Positions 40,866 to 54,085 of a stretch of 64,000 nt of DNA are shown one piece after another. Origin of the DNA: Gordonia heveisoli. Its GTDB lineage: Bacteria > Actinomycetota > Actinomycetes > Mycobacteriales > Mycobacteriaceae. The translations under genes were made by a program, and so were the position numbers. Positions within the stretch are counted from its first letter, which is position 1, and every line of letters begins with the position of its first letter. The notes below the pieces were generated by a model. It was not told the DNA's origin. It made no database searches and saw only the letters and a program-made list of their open reading frames with translations. The DNA lies in contig NZ_JASXSH010000021.1 in the NCBI RefSeq assembly GCF_030315745.1, positions 16,593-80,592 of the forward strand, in the 5' to 3' direction.

Positions 40866-42221
40866 GTGAAGAGCACCGTCGAGCAGATCAGCCCGACCCG
40901 GGTGAAGCTCAATGTCGAGGTTCCGTTCGAAGAGCTGTCGGCAGACTTCGACCGGACGTACAAGACTCTGGCTTCCCAGATCCGGATCCCCGGTTTCCGT
41001 CCGGGCAAGGCCCCGGCGAAGCTGATCGAGGCGCGGGTCGGTCGTGACTCGATCCTCGCGCAGGTCGTCAACGACGCGATCCCGGGCAAGTACTCCGAGG
41101 CCGTCGCCGAGACCGAGACCAAGGCCATCGGCCAGCCCGAGATCGATCTTGCCGAGCTGAAGTACGGCGAGTCCATCACCTTCACCGCCGAGGTCGACGT
41201 CCGCCCCGAGATCGAGCTGCCCGACTACTCGTCGCTGGCCGTCGAGGTCGATGCGATCGAGATCGAGGATTCCGCGGTCGACGAGCAGCTCGAAGGGCTG
41301 CGCGCCCGTTTCGGCACCCTCAAGGGCGTCGAGCGCGCCGCTGCCGACGGTGACTTCGTGTCCATCGATCTGGCGGCTACCGTCGACGGCGAGGCTGTCG
41401 ACGAGGCCTCCACCGAGGGGCTGTCGCATGAGGTCGGATCGGGTCAGCTGATCGACGGTCTGGACGAGGCGATCGTCGGCCTGGCCGCCGGTGAGAGCAA
41501 GGTCTTCACCAGCACACTCGTCGCCGGTGAGCATGCCGGCACCGAAGCTGACGTCACCGTTACCGTGAACTCCGTCAAGGAGCGCGAGCTGCCCGAGGTC
41601 GACGACGAGTTCGCGCAGATGGCCAGCGAGTTCGACACCGTCGCCGAGCTGAAGGACAGCCTGCGTGAGCGGGTCGCCCAGTCGGCGAAGATCGAGCAGG
41701 CCAACGCTATTCGCGACAAGGTGCTCGCCGCGCTGCTGGAGCAGGTCGAGATCCCGCTGCCCGAGAGCGTCGTCGACGCCGAGATCGAGGGCCAGCAGCA
41801 CCAGATCATCCACGCTCTCGGTCACGACGACGAGCAGCTGAACAAGTTCCTCGAGGCGCAGGGCACCACCCGCGAGGAGTGGGACGCCAAGGCTCGCGAG
41901 GAGGCCGAGACCTCGGTCAAGACCCAGCTTCTGCTGGATGCGATCGCCGAGCAGCAGGAGACCGAGGTCAGCCAGGACGAGCTGACCCAGCAGATCCTGT
42001 TCCAGGCCCAGCGCTACGGAATGCAGCCGCAGGAGTTCATCTCGCAGCTGACCCAGGCCAACCAGGTCGGCGCCGTGTACGCCGATGTGCGTCGCGGCAA
42101 GGCGCTGGCGGGCATCGTCGACGACGTGACGGTGACCGACACCGCCGGTGCGACCGTCGACACCGCCGAGTTCTTCGGTGGCGACGACGCCGACGACGCC
42201 GAGGCCACCGACGAGGCCTGA
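40866..42221 (+). CDS. tig: Trigger factor (ribosome-associated chaperone)
   Basis: 451 residues from a GTG with AAGGAG upstream. It binds ribosomal protein L23 at the tunnel exit and catalyses prolyl isomerisation of nascent chains. The N-terminal ribosome-binding signature is [15 protein letters not shown] near residues 40-54. The central FKBP-like PPIase domain ([22 protein letters not shown]...[15 protein letters not shown]) is at about 155-245 and the helical C-terminal arms follow. The tail is acidic ([14 protein letters not shown]). First gene of the tig-clp cluster. Confidence 0.97.
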   Translation: MKSTVEQISPTRVKLNVEVPFEELSADFDRTYKTLASQIRIPGFRPGKAPAKLIEARVGRDSILAQVVNDAIPGKYSEAVAETETKAIGQPEIDLAELKYGESITFTAEVDVRPEIELPDYSSLAVEVDAIEIEDSAVDEQLEGLRARFGTLKGVERAAADGDFVSIDLAATVDGEAVDEASTEGLSHEVGSGQLIDGLDEAIVGLAAGESKVFTSTLVAGEHAGTEADVTVTVNSVKERELPEVDDEFAQMASEFDTVAELKDSLRERVAQSAKIEQANAIRDKVLAALLEQVEIPLPESVVDAEIEGQQHQIIHALGHDDEQLNKFLEAQGTTREEWDAKAREEAETSVKTQLLLDAIAEQQETEVSQDELTQQILFQAQRYGMQPQEFISQLTQANQVGAVYADVRRGKALAGIVDDVTVTDTAGATVDTAEFFGGDDADDAEATDEA

Positions 42222-42262
42222 TCGTCGTTTGATCATCAGGATCGGGCTTCCCGATCCGCACG

Positions 42263-42300
42263 CAGCCGGTCCGGGCTCAACCCGGGCCGGCTGTTCTGCT
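42263..42300 (+). terminator. Rho-independent-like terminator after tig
   Basis: CAGCCGGTCCGGG (42263-42275), a 5-base loop, and CCCGGGCCGGCTG (42281-42293) form a 13-pair stem with one G-U, followed by TTCTGCTCT. This separates tig from clpP1. Confidence 0.65.
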
Positions 42301-42460
42301 CTCAGCGAAGAGTGGTGTCCGGGCGCGTGTCGGACGGTTCGCATTGACTAGTGTCGGTGAAGACGTCGAAGACGCATCACGACCGTCGAATACGCGCCGC
42401 CGGGATATCGATACCGGTGGGCCGCGTGGGCATCAACGACAAGACGCAAAGGTAGGGACC

Positions 42461-43066
42461 GTGAGTAAGCCGACCATCCACACACCCACGATGAGTTCGG
42501 GTGTCGCCGGGCTGAACCTGACCGATTCGGTGTTCGAGCGACTGCTGCGTGAGCGCATCATCTTCCTCGGCACCCAGGTCGACGACGACATCGCGAACCG
42601 ACTGTGCGCGCAGATCCTGCTGCTCGCCGCCGAGGACCCGACCAAGGACATCAACCTCTACATCAACTCGCCGGGCGGCTCGGTCACCGCTGGTATGGCC
42701 ATCTTCGACACCATGCAGCTCGCCGAATGCGATGTCGCCACCTATGCGATGGGTATGGCCGCGTCGATGGGCCAGTTCTTGCTCGCGGCCGGTGCTCCCG
42801 GTAAGCGTCACGCCCTGCCGCACGCCCGGATCATGATGCATCAGCCGTCGGCGGGTATCGGTGGTACCGCCGCCGACATCGCGATCCAGGCCGAACAGTT
42901 CGCGGCGACCAAGAAGGAGATGAACCGGCTCAACGCCGAGTTCACCGGGCAGACGCTGGAGAAGATCGAGGCCGACTCGGATCGTGACAAGTGGTTCACC
43001 GCGGCAGAGGCCAAGGACTACGGCCTCGTCGATCACGTGATCGCCCGCCCGACCGTCAAGTCCTGA
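42461..43066 (+). CDS. clpP1: ATP-dependent Clp protease proteolytic subunit ClpP1
   Basis: 201 residues from the GTG at 42461, with AAAGG nine bases upstream. Catalytic triad segments: [12 protein letters not shown] (Ser), [13 protein letters not shown] (His), and Asp in the DSDRDKWF segment. [21 protein letters not shown] is the strand-loop that lines the chamber. Actinobacteria need a ClpP1P2 hetero-tetradecamer that is gated by ClpX or ClpC. It lies 70 bp before clpP2, probably one operon. Confidence 0.96.
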   Translation: MSKPTIHTPTMSSGVAGLNLTDSVFERLLRERIIFLGTQVDDDIANRLCAQILLLAAEDPTKDINLYINSPGGSVTAGMAIFDTMQLAECDVATYAMGMAASMGQFLLAAGAPGKRHALPHARIMMHQPSAGIGGTAADIAIQAEQFAATKKEMNRLNAEFTGQTLEKIEADSDRDKWFTAAEAKDYGLVDHVIARPTVKS

Positions 43067-43136
43067 TCGGCGGAGATCGGGTCCGACGGCCCCGATCACA
43101 CCGCATCCGGCCACTTTTCACTCATTGGAGCAGCAG

Positions 43137-43841
43137 ATGACCCAATCCCTTCACCCCGAATCAATGGCACCCGAGGTCGCCGCGGGCATCCCGGCGTCGG
43201 CGCTGGCCCTGCGCAACATCCAGGCTCGCTACATCCTGCCGCAGTTCATCGAGCACACCCCGAACGGTCAGCGGCAGTACGACCCGTACGCCAAGCTGTT
43301 CGAGGAGCGCATCGTCTTCGTCGGCACGCCGATCGACCAGACCGTCGCCAACGACGTGATGGCCCAGTTGCTGGTGCTGGAGTCGCAGGACCCCGATCGG
43401 GATATCACCATGTACATCAACTCGCCGGGCGGCAGCGTGCCGGACATGCTGGCGATCTACGACACCATGCAGTACGTGCACTGCGACATCGTGACCGTGT
43501 GCCTCGGTGAGGCCGCGTCGGCTGCCGCGATCCTGCTGGCCGGTGGAACCCCGGGTAAGCGTGCGGCGCTGCCGAACGCGACCATCCTGATCCATCAGCC
43601 GCGTACCGGTGGGGCCTATCAGGGGCAGGTCTCGGATCTGGAGATCCAGGCCGCCGAGATCGAGCGCATCCGCAACCGGCTCGACGAGATCCTCGGTGCG
43701 CACACCGGTCAGCCAGCGGACAAGATCCGCCGCGACACCGACCGCGACAACATCCTGACCGCCGAGGCGGCCAAGGAATACGGAATCATCGACGAGGTCT
43801 TCGAGTACCGCAAGAAGTCCCTGAAGAAGTCGGGGTCCTGA
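43137..43841 (+). CDS. clpP2: ATP-dependent Clp protease proteolytic subunit ClpP2
   Basis: 234 residues from the ATG at 43137 (GGAGCAGCAG upstream). Features: LYIN-equivalent [23 protein letters not shown], Ser in GEAASAAAILLAGG, His in ILIHQPRTGGAYQGQVSDL, and DRDNILTAEAAKEYGIID at the end. It has the longer N-terminus (about 35 residues) typical of ClpP2 and is the partner of the adjacent ClpP1. Confidence 0.96.
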   Translation: MTQSLHPESMAPEVAAGIPASALALRNIQARYILPQFIEHTPNGQRQYDPYAKLFEERIVFVGTPIDQTVANDVMAQLLVLESQDPDRDITMYINSPGGSVPDMLAIYDTMQYVHCDIVTVCLGEAASAAAILLAGGTPGKRAALPNATILIHQPRTGGAYQGQVSDLEIQAAEIERIRNRLDEILGAHTGQPADKIRRDTDRDNILTAEAAKEYGIIDEVFEYRKKSLKKSGS

Positions 43842-43846
43842 CCCCA

Positions 43847-43903
43847 CGTCGTCACCTGGGTGTCGGTGTCGCCGACCGACACGCCGATGCCCGGGTGACG
43901 ACG
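43847..43903 (+). terminator. Inverted repeat after clpP2
   Basis: Ten-base perfect arms CGTCGTCACC/GGTGACGACG, extended inside by further complementarity (GTCGGTGTCG with CGACCGACAC). No T-tract follows, so a terminator role is likely but not certain. Confidence 0.45.
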
Positions 43904-44036
43904 AAATCGCCGGGCAGCGGTCATCCTTGAAAGCTGCGGCATCCACCCGGCGCAACGTGAATCATGTAGGTGGCCGAAGCCGTCGGACCTCGCCGAGACG
44001 AGTTCCGACATTTGGCCTTATCGGTCGAAGTTCAGG

Positions 44037-44052
44037 CGGTACGCGAGTACCG
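44037..44052. promoter_or_regulatory. Inverted repeat upstream of clpX
   Basis: CGGTAC-GCGA-GTACCG is a perfect 6-bp inverted repeat with a 4-bp centre, about 135 bp before clpX. It is a candidate operator for a dimeric regulator of clpX. It does not match the ClgR consensus as I recall it. Confidence 0.4.
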
Positions 44053-44184
44053 TCGGGTTACTGGGCGAACTGGCGGAACCGGCCCTGAGCTGGCGCTGCA
44101 CAATCGCACATGGCGACTCGGTCGCCACCGGAGTGGGGTGTCGCCAGGCGGCAGTCCGGCAACGAGGAAGAGGTACAGCACGCG

Positions 44185-45465
44185 ATGGCACGAATCGGAG
44201 ACGGTGGGGATCTGCTGAAGTGCTCGTTCTGCGGCAAGAGCCAGAAGCAGGTGAAGAAGCTCATCGCCGGCCCTGGCGTGTACATCTGCGATGAATGCAT
44301 CGATCTGTGCAACGAGATCATCGAGGAAGAGCTCGCCGAGAACGGTGATGTGAAGCTCGACGAACTGCCCAAGCCTGCTGAGATCCGTGACTTCCTGGAG
44401 AACTACGTCATCGGCCAGGACACCGCCAAGCGGACACTCGCGGTTGCTGTCTACAACCACTACAAGCGCATCCAGGCAGGCGAGAAGAAGGACTCCCGTA
44501 CCGGTGAGACCGTCGAACTCGCGAAGTCGAACATCCTGATGCTCGGCCCGACCGGGTGCGGCAAGACCTACCTCGCGCAAACGCTGGCGAAGATGCTCAA
44601 TGTGCCCTTCGCGATCGCCGATGCCACCGCGCTGACCGAGGCCGGATACGTCGGTGAGGACGTCGAGAACATTCTCCTCAAGCTCATCCAGGCCGCCGAC
44701 TACGACGTGAAGCGCGCCGAGACCGGCATCATCTACATCGACGAGGTCGACAAGATCGCCCGCAAGAGTGAGAACCCCTCGATCACCCGCGACGTCTCCG
44801 GTGAGGGTGTGCAGCAGGCGCTGCTGAAGATCCTGGAGGGCACACAGGCATCGGTGCCTCCGCAGGGCGGTCGCAAGCATCCGCATCAGGAGTTCATCCA
44901 GATCGACACGACGAACGTCCTGTTCATCGTCGCCGGTGCCTTCGCGGGCCTGGAGAAGGTCGTCGCCGAGCGAATCGGCAAGCGCGGCATCGGATTCGGC
45001 AACGAGGTCGCCAGCAAGGACGACGTCGACACCACCGACCACTTCGCCGAGGTCATGCCCGAGGACCTCATCAAGTTCGGTCTGATCCCCGAGTTCATCG
45101 GCCGTCTGCCGGTCGTCGCCTCGGTGACCAACCTGGACAAGGAATCCTTGGTCTCGATCCTGTCCGAGCCGAAGAACGCGCTGGTCAAGCAGTACACCCG
45201 ACTGTTCGACATGGACAACGTCGAGCTCGAATTCACCAAGGATGCGCTGGAGGCGATCGCCGATCAGGCCATCCACCGCGGCACCGGTGCCCGTGGTCTG
45301 CGCGCGATCATGGAAGAGGTCCTGCTCCCGGTCATGTACGACATCCCGAGCCGCGACGACGTCGAGAAGGTCGTCGTCACCGGCGAGACCGTCCGCGACA
45401 ATGTGTTGCCGACGATCGTGCCGCGCAAGGACGCCCGCGACGAACGTCGCGACAAGACCGCCTGA
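44185..45465 (+). CDS. clpX: ATP-dependent Clp protease ATP-binding subunit ClpX
   Basis: 426 residues from the ATG at 44185 (GAGGAAGAGG upstream). The N-terminal zinc-binding domain is [30 protein letters not shown] (four Cys). The AAA+ core follows: Walker A GPTGCGKT near residue 120, Walker [12 protein letters not shown], and sensor region [24 protein letters not shown] and [16 protein letters not shown] complete the small domain. It unfolds substrates for ClpP1P2. The final residues after the core are basic/acidic ([13 protein letters not shown]). A strong terminator follows. Confidence 0.97.
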   Translation: MARIGDGGDLLKCSFCGKSQKQVKKLIAGPGVYICDECIDLCNEIIEEELAENGDVKLDELPKPAEIRDFLENYVIGQDTAKRTLAVAVYNHYKRIQAGEKKDSRTGETVELAKSNILMLGPTGCGKTYLAQTLAKMLNVPFAIADATALTEAGYVGEDVENILLKLIQAADYDVKRAETGIIYIDEVDKIARKSENPSITRDVSGEGVQQALLKILEGTQASVPPQGGRKHPHQEFIQIDTTNVLFIVAGAFAGLEKVVAERIGKRGIGFGNEVASKDDVDTTDHFAEVMPEDLIKFGLIPEFIGRLPVVASVTNLDKESLVSILSEPKNALVKQYTRLFDMDNVELEFTKDALEAIADQAIHRGTGARGLRAIMEEVLLPVMYDIPSRDDVEKVVVTGETVRDNVLPTIVPRKDARDERRDKTA

Positions 45466-45485
45466 CCGGTCCGACACGAATGTGA

Positions 45486-45525
45486 AAACGCCTGCCCCCG
45501 AAAAAGTCTTCGGGGGCAGGCGTTT
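45486..45525. terminator. Bidirectional terminator between clpX and the molybdoenzyme gene
   Basis: A 17-bp perfect stem: AAACGCCTGCCCCCGAA (45486-45502) with TTCGGGGGCAGGCGTTT (45509-45525), loop AAAGTC. A-rich/T-rich ends on both sides make it work for both convergent genes. Confidence 0.93.
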
Positions 45526-45548
45526 CTCGTGCGGGCGCCGGACGGTGG

Positions 45549-47840
45549 TCAGCTCGTGGCGGGCTCCAGCCGGATGACCACCGCCTTGGATACCGGGGTG
45601 TTGGAGTAGCGGGCCACTGACCGCAACGGCACCAGCGGGTTGGTCTCCGGGTAGTAGGCGGCGGCGTTGCCGCGCGGGGTGTCGTACGAGACCACCTCGA
45701 AACCGGTGACCCGACGCTCCTCCCGCCCGTCGGGGCCGTCGAACTCGGAGACGATGTCCACCCGATCGCCGGCGTGCAGGCCGAAGGCGCTGATGTCGTC
45801 GGGGTTGATCATCACCACATGTCGGTTGCCCTTGATCCCGCGGTAGCGGTCGTCGTGGCCGTAGACGGTGGTGTTGTACTGGTCGTGGCTGCGCAGGGTT
45901 TGCAGGATGAGCCTGCCGTCGGGGACGGGGAGCCACTCCAGCGGATGCAGTCCGAAGTTTGCCTTGCCCGTGCTGGTGTCGAACTCCCGGTCGTCGCGGG
46001 GCGGATGGGGGAGGACGAATCCGTCGCTGCGTCGCACCCGGGTGTTGAAGTCGGCGAATCCCGGGATCACCCGCTCGATATGGTCGCGGATCGTGTCGTA
46101 GTCGGTGCCGAGGTGCTCCCAGTCGACCGGATGTCCGGATCCGAAGATGGTGCGGGCCAGACCGCAGACGATCGCCACCTCACTGCGCAACTGTGGGGAG
46201 GCCGGCGGCAGAGAGCCGCGTGACAGGTGGACCACCGACATCGAGTCCTCCACCGAAACACGCTGCGGGACACCGTCGATGACATCTTTGTCGGTGCGGC
46301 CGAGAGTGGGCAGGATGAGGGCGGCATGGCCGGTGACCACATGTGACTCGTTGAGTTTGGTGCTCACATGGACGGTGAGGTTGCATCGGGACAACGCGGC
46401 CGCGGTCGCCTCGGTGTCGGGGGAGGCGGAGACGAAATTGCCGCCCATCGCCATGAACAACCGAACCTCGCCGCGCGCCATCGCGTCGATGGCGGCGACC
46501 GTGTCGTAGCCGTGCTCGCGGGGGCTGGTGATGCCGAACTCTTTGTCGAGGGCGGTGAGGAAGGATTCCGGCATCTTCTCGTAGATGCCCATCGTCCGGT
46601 CGCCCTGCACGTTGGAGTGCCCGCGCACCGGGCAGAGGCCGGCGCCGGGTTTGCCCAGCATGCCGCGTAGCAGCAGCACGTTGGTGCCCTCGGCGATGGT
46701 CGCCACCGAATGCCGGTGCTGCGTCCACCCCATGGCCCAACACAGGACGATGCGTTGTGACGTTGCCACCGCCTCGGCGAAGTCGGCGATCTGAGCGCGA
46801 CTGAGGCCGGTGGCCGTCACCACCTCGTCCAGGTCGACGTCCTCGAGTAGTGCCAGGTAGTCGTCGGTGCCCGCACAGTGCGCCGTCAGGAACGCGTGGT
46901 CGAACACCGAACCCGGTTGTGCACGTTCGGCGTCGAGGAGCAGGCGAGCGACGCCGCGGAACAGGGCCATGTCGCCGCCGAGGCGGATCTGCAGGAAGTC
47001 GTCGGCGAGTTTGGTGCCCGACCCGACCACCCCACCGATCTTCTGCGGGTCCTTGAACCGCATGAGTCCGGCTTCGGGCAGCGGATTGACGGCGACGATG
47101 CGGGCGCCGTTGTGCTTGGCCTTCTCCAGCACCGACAGCATGCGAGGATGATTCGTGCCCGGGTTCTGGCCGGCGATGATGATCAGGTCGGCGGCCTCCA
47201 GGTCGCCGACGGTCACCGACCCCTTGCCGATCCCGATCGACTCGCCGAGTGCGGTGCCGGAGGATTCGTGACACATGTTCGAGCAGTCGGGCAGGTTGTT
47301 GGTGCCGATGCTGCGGGCCAGCAACTGGTAGACGAAGGCGGCCTCGTTGCTGGTGCGGCCGGAGGTGTAGAAGACCGATTGATGGGGCGTATCCATCGCA
47401 CCGACCTCGGCGGCGATCAGCTCGAAAGCGTTCTCCCACTCGACCGGCCGGTAGTGGTCATCGCCGGGGGCGAGGTACATCGGATGCGTCAGACGGCCCT
47501 GTTGGGAGAGCCAGTAGCCGGAGCGCTCACGCAGGTCGTCGACCGAATGAGTGGCGAAGAACTCCGGTGTGACCGTCCGGCGGGTGGCTTCCTCGGCGAC
47601 GGCTTTCGCGCCGTTCTCACAGAACTCGGCATGTTTGCGGTGACCGGGGGTCTCGGGCCAGGCACATCCCGGGCAGTCGAAGCCGTCCCGCTGATTCAGC
47701 TTGATGAGTGTCTGCGCCGTTCGCAGGGCTCCCATCTGTTCGACGCCGCGACGCAGGGCAACGGCGACTGCGGGAACGCCCGCGGCATAGCCCTTGACAT
47801 GACCGACGTGAACGGAATCGGGGTCTTTCGTCGCACTCAT
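45549..47840 (-). CDS. FdhF/YdeP-family molybdopterin oxidoreductase (formate-dehydrogenase-like alpha subunit)
   Basis: 763 residues from the ATG at 47840 with GAGG upstream. FdhF/YdeP features: CPGCAWPE near the N-terminus (Cys close to the Mo-bis-MGD site), FYTSGRTSNEAAFVYQLLAR, CSNMCHESSGTALGESIG, NPGTNHPRML and AVNPLPEAGLMRF. A molydopterin-binding C-terminus is LRSHDQYNTTVYGHDDRYRGIKGNRHVVMINPDDI. The Fe-S motif of the classical FdhF is reduced to CxxC here. The physiological substrate of this subgroup is not known. mobA is divergent 48 bp away and would supply the cofactor nucleotide. Confidence 0.85.
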   Translation of the reverse strand: MSATKDPDSVHVGHVKGYAAGVPAVAVALRRGVEQMGALRTAQTLIKLNQRDGFDCPGCAWPETPGHRKHAEFCENGAKAVAEEATRRTVTPEFFATHSVDDLRERSGYWLSQQGRLTHPMYLAPGDDHYRPVEWENAFELIAAEVGAMDTPHQSVFYTSGRTSNEAAFVYQLLARSIGTNNLPDCSNMCHESSGTALGESIGIGKGSVTVGDLEAADLIIIAGQNPGTNHPRMLSVLEKAKHNGARIVAVNPLPEAGLMRFKDPQKIGGVVGSGTKLADDFLQIRLGGDMALFRGVARLLLDAERAQPGSVFDHAFLTAHCAGTDDYLALLEDVDLDEVVTATGLSRAQIADFAEAVATSQRIVLCWAMGWTQHRHSVATIAEGTNVLLLRGMLGKPGAGLCPVRGHSNVQGDRTMGIYEKMPESFLTALDKEFGITSPREHGYDTVAAIDAMARGEVRLFMAMGGNFVSASPDTEATAAALSRCNLTVHVSTKLNESHVVTGHAALILPTLGRTDKDVIDGVPQRVSVEDSMSVVHLSRGSLPPASPQLRSEVAIVCGLARTIFGSGHPVDWEHLGTDYDTIRDHIERVIPGFADFNTRVRRSDGFVLPHPPRDDREFDTSTGKANFGLHPLEWLPVPDGRLILQTLRSHDQYNTTVYGHDDRYRGIKGNRHVVMINPDDISAFGLHAGDRVDIVSEFDGPDGREERRVTGFEVVSYDTPRGNAAAYYPETNPLVPLRSVARYSNTPVSKAVVIRLEPATS

Positions 47841-47888
47841 GACCTCAATCTTGCACCCGAGAGCGATGCGTCGCACACACTGGTCCGT

Positions 47889-48551
47889 ATGGGAGATAAC
47901 ACACAGTTCGGTGAGGGTCGCGATGCAGACGAGCAGGCCGGTCCCGGCCTCCAGGCGGCGGACGGGAGATTGGCGGGGATCGTGCTCGCCGGTGGCCGGT
48001 CACGTCGGATGGGGCAGGACAAGGCGGCGATGAACTGGCAGGGGGAGCCGATGTTGGCGCGGGTGGTCCGCACCATCGGGCAGCGCTGCGATCCGGTGCT
48101 CGTCGTCGCGCCGGAATCGTCGTCGGCGTACCAGGGGCTGTTCGGGACCGGCGGCCCGGAGGCGCGCTGGATCACCGATGAGACGCCGGGGACCGGTCCG
48201 CTGGGCGGACTGGCGGCCGGCCTGGCCGCGGCGGCGGAGAGCGGCGCGGAGTGGGCTTTCGTCTGTGCCACCGACATGCCGCTGATCGAGGTGGGCCTCG
48301 TCGATGAGCTGCTGCGCGGGGTCACCACGTCGGCCGAGGCGGTGATCGCGCAGGACAACCTGCGGGTGCACCCGATGGCGGGTGTCTATCGCACCTCGGC
48401 GGCCGGGGCCATCGCCGACCTCGTCGCCGCCGACGAACGGCGGATGCTGGCGGCCCTCGACGTGCTCAACACACATTGGGTGACGGTGTCCGAGGGTGCC
48501 TGGCTGACGAATGTGAACGCGCCGGAGGACCTGCATCGATTGCGCGTGTAG
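47889..48551 (+). CDS. mobA: Molybdenum cofactor guanylyltransferase
   Basis: 220 residues. The GTP-binding signature [18 protein letters not shown] is at about residues 38-55. Later segments are [23 protein letters not shown] and [16 protein letters not shown]. It transfers GMP to Mo-molybdopterin to form the (bis-)MGD used by FdhF/DMSO-reductase-type enzymes, matching the divergent neighbour. The first about 35 residues are an unstructured, Gly/Gln/Asp-rich extension. An ATG at 47889 is chosen; its ribosome-binding site is weak. Confidence 0.9.
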   Translation: MGDNTQFGEGRDADEQAGPGLQAADGRLAGIVLAGGRSRRMGQDKAAMNWQGEPMLARVVRTIGQRCDPVLVVAPESSSAYQGLFGTGGPEARWITDETPGTGPLGGLAAGLAAAAESGAEWAFVCATDMPLIEVGLVDELLRGVTTSAEAVIAQDNLRVHPMAGVYRTSAAGAIADLVAADERRMLAALDVLNTHWVTVSEGAWLTNVNAPEDLHRLRV

Positions 48552-48603
48552 GCCGGGTGGGCCGCGTGCTCACCCACCCCTCAGGGACCTGTGCGTCGAC
48601 AAA

Positions 48604-48609
48604 TAGAAT
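48604..48609 (+). promoter_or_regulatory. -10 element for leaderless valS transcript
   Basis: TAGAAT ends seven bases before the GTG at 48617, and no Shine-Dalgarno precedes it. This matches the leaderless-promoter layout common in actinobacteria. Confidence 0.5.
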
Positions 48610-48616
48610 GGTCGGC

Positions 48617-51258
<2,642 letters not shown>

Positions 51259-51262
<4 letters not shown>

Positions 51263-52869
51263 GCGAAGACGACGGTTGGGCACACGAGGATCCCGCGGTC
51301 ACCGGCGATCCGCTGGGACTCGATGCGCTACTCGGTGACGGCGGTGACGGCGGTGATGGCCCGACCGCGGGTGACCCGGAGGAGCACGACCGCGAGGGCT
51401 ACGGCCAGGAATTCGACAGTGACGGTCTGGACCCCGACGGCGACGATCAGCAACCGTCCGGCCCCGCCGGACCCGCCGACTCGGCCGAGGACCTGGCCGA
51501 ACTCGCCGAGGTCGAGGCCGAACTCGACACCCGCTGGCCGGAGACGAAGATCGAGCCGTCGCTGACTCGCATCAGCACGCTGATGGATCTCCTCGGCTCG
51601 CCGCAGCACGGCTATCCGGCGGTACACATCGCAGGCACCAACGGCAAGACCTCGGTGGCCCGGATGGTGGACGCGCTGTTCGTCGCGCTGCACCGGCGGA
51701 CCGGCCGCGTCACCAGCCCGCACCTCCAGCGGGTGACCGAGCGGATCTCGTTGGACGGCAAGCCGATCAGCGCCCGGCGCTACGTCGACACCTACCGTGA
51801 GCTGGAGCCGTACATCACCATGGTCGACGACTCGTCGACCGCGGTCGACGGTCCGCGGATGAGTAAGTTCGAGGTGCTCACCGCGATGGCGTATGCGGCG
51901 TTCGCCGAATCCCCGGTCGATGTCGCGGTCATCGAGACCGGCATGGGCGGCCGATGGGATGCGACCAACGTCATCGACGGTGCGGTCTCGGTCATCACGC
52001 CGATCGCAATGGATCACGCCGACTATCTCGGCGACACGCTCGCCGCGATCGCCGGTGAGAAGGCCGGAATCATCAAGGCGGGCAACCCCGAAGCGCTGGT
52101 ACCGGTCGATCCGGTGACGATCATCGCCGAGCAGGAGCCGGAAGTGATGGAGGTGCTGCTGCGCGAGACCGTCGCGGCAGGCACCATCGTGGCGCGCGCG
52201 GGCAGCGAGTTCGCGGTGCTCGAATCGATCACCGCGGTGGGCGGACAGATGCTACGGCTGCAAGGTCTCGGCGGTGTCTACGACGAGGTGTACCTGCCGC
52301 TGCACGGTGCACATCAGGCAGACAACGCCGCGCTCGCGCTGGCCGCGGTTGAGGCGTTCTTCGGTGCCGGGGCCGATCGGCAACTCGACATCGACGCGGT
52401 GCGTTCGGGTTTCGCGTCGGTCTCCAGTCCCGGGCGGCTGGAGCGGCTACGCAGCGCGCCGACGGTGTTCGTCGACGCGGCACACAATCCGCACGGAGCC
52501 AACGCACTGGCGCAGGCGCTGGCCGAGGAGTTCGACTTCCGTCGGCTCGTCGGCGTCGTCGGTGTGCTCGGCGACAAGGATGCGCGCGGGCTGCTGGAAG
52601 CCTTGGAACCGATCTTCGACGTGGTGGTGGTGACCAACAACGGGTCACCGCGTGCCCTCGACGCCGAGACCCTCGCCGACTATGCGGCCGAGATCTTCGG
52701 CGAGGAGCGGGTGGTGGTCAAACCGTTCCTACCCGACGCGGTGGAGGCGGCGGTCGAGCTGGCCGAGGAGAACGACGGCGACCGGGTGTCGGGGGCCGGG
52801 GTGGTGATCACCGGGTCGGTGGTCACGGCCGGTGCGGCCCGCACCCTCTTCGGAAAGGATCCGCGGTGA
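51259..52869 (+). CDS. folC: Folylpolyglutamate/dihydrofolate synthase
   Basis: 536 residues. The first about 75 residues form an acidic Asp/Gly/Pro-rich extension ([24 protein letters not shown]...) that is not part of the FolC fold. The core begins near [26 protein letters not shown]. The MurC-like ATP-binding loop is [18 protein letters not shown] near residues 122-140. [45 protein letters not shown] and [19 protein letters not shown] follow. It adds glutamate to dihydropteroate/folates, retaining them in the cell. GTG overlaps valS and the next gene overlaps its stop. Confidence 0.95.
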
Positions 52870-53309
52870 TGACTGCACGACCCGAAGGTGATCGGCCCGG
52901 TCACGACGGACCGGCACAACCGCGGTTCACCCCGCCCGCCAACGACCCGTGGAAGGGGCTGCGCGGCGTCATGGCCGGCACGCTGATCCTCGAGGTCATC
53001 GTGATGGTGCTGACCTTCCCGATCGTGGCCAAGGCCACCGATAGTGGACTGACCGTGGTCTCCGGGACCTATCTGGGGGTGGTGACGCTCGCACTGATCC
53101 TCGCGGCCGGCGTCCAGGGACGGAAACAGGCGATCAACATCGACCTGGGGCTGCAGGTGCTGGTGATCGCCGGTGGTGTGTTCCACTGGTCGATCGCGGT
53201 CGTCGGGCTGCTGTTCCTCTGCGTGTGGCTGTATATCCGCTACATCAAGATCGACGTCGAGAAGCGGATCGAGCAGGGGCTCCTTCCCGGGCAGGAACCG
53301 CTGCCCTGA
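52866..53309 (+). CDS. DUF4233 membrane protein
   Basis: 147 residues from a GTG overlapping the folC stop; an ATG one codon later is equally possible. Four membrane segments are predicted (VMAGTLILEVIVMVLTFPIVA, VVSGTYLGVVTLALILAAGV, INIDLGLQVLVIAGGVFHW, SIAVVGLLFLCVWLYIRYI). It corresponds to the small membrane protein between folC and ndk in M. tuberculosis (Rv2446c). Function unknown. Confidence 0.85.
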   Translation: MMTARPEGDRPGHDGPAQPRFTPPANDPWKGLRGVMAGTLILEVIVMVLTFPIVAKATDSGLTVVSGTYLGVVTLALILAAGVQGRKQAINIDLGLQVLVIAGGVFHWSIAVVGLLFLCVWLYIRYIKIDVEKRIEQGLLPGQEPLP

Positions 53310-53550
53310 GCGCGCCGCGGGGTAGCCGTTCCGAGGAATCGCAGGTCGGATCCACTATCCGATGATCGTGATTCGGTTGTCGCAACCTCTGTTGCCGGAA
53401 CGTTATGAGTGATCGACCCCACGGGAGGGGATCTGCTGTGACAATGGCGAAAGCCGGGGGCAGGTCTGCGCACGTCGGGGTGTCGGGTGCCGTCGGCCGG
53501 TCGTGATTCCACGGCCGCGAATCATCATCTCGACAATCGTTAGGGAACCT

Positions 53551-53997
53551 GTGCTCAAGTCGGTCGCCGTCCACCCGTCCACCAACATGCGCAGGAGCCG
53601 CGTCCTCTCTCTGGTCGCCGCCCTGATGATGGCTCTCGCCGCCGTCGGCATCTCGGTCGCGGGCACCGCTGAAGCCGCACCGGAGTCGCAGATCGATCAG
53701 TTGCCGAGTGCGGGCAGCCCGATGCCGGTGGCCGCCGGTCAGTACAGCTTCATCGCCACCCATGCGGTGACCAAGCGCGCGGCCGCGATGAATGTCGCCG
53801 ACGGCATCGCGACGCTTCCGGTGCCCGTCCAGTACCGTCCCGCGAACCTCGCGCTGGCCCAACAGTTCCGCAATGCCGTCACCGCGGCGCTGGCGACCCC
53901 CGGTGGATGCGTCCAGGTGGTCGTCGACCCGCAGGCGCGTGACGGTGGCCTGTTCAACTACGGCTTCTTCGCGGTGGCCGGGGAGTACTGCTCCTGA
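53551..53997 (+). CDS. Exported small protein of unknown function
   Basis: 148 residues from a GTG with AGGGAA upstream (an ATG at 53587 is the alternative). Signal peptide [25 protein letters not shown], mature part of about 95 residues with two Cys (GGCVQ, EYCS at the C-terminus) likely forming one disulfide. No family recognised. It sits between the DUF4233 gene and ndk. Confidence 0.7.
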   Translation: MLKSVAVHPSTNMRRSRVLSLVAALMMALAAVGISVAGTAEAAPESQIDQLPSAGSPMPVAAGQYSFIATHAVTKRAAAMNVADGIATLPVPVQYRPANLALAQQFRNAVTAALATPGGCVQVVVDPQARDGGLFNYGFFAVAGEYCS

Positions 53998-54085
53998 CCT
54001 GCCGGTCCTGGGCCGCCATCGGGCCGGTCACCCGCACCCGTCGGGGGCCGGTCCGCACCCGGTAGCCGATCGCTATTGTGTGTGC

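Larger units (their letters stand above)
43842..44184. other. Intergenic region, 343 bp (clpP2-clpX)
   Basis: Contains a large imperfect inverted repeat, CGTCGTCACC (43847-43856) with GGTGACGACG (43894-43903), that may terminate clpP2 transcription. Downstream is an inverted repeat near 44037-44052. No ORF is supported. The clpX promoter should lie here. Confidence 0.5.

Noticed and set aside
40563..42344. Open frame antisense to trigger factor
   Set aside because: Low-complexity Leu/Gly/Asp composition characteristic of a shadow; it also spans the tRNA-Pro region.
48552..48616. T-box riboswitch before valS
   Set aside because: The gap is too short, and there is no room for a specifier stem or a TGG-type conserved T-box element.
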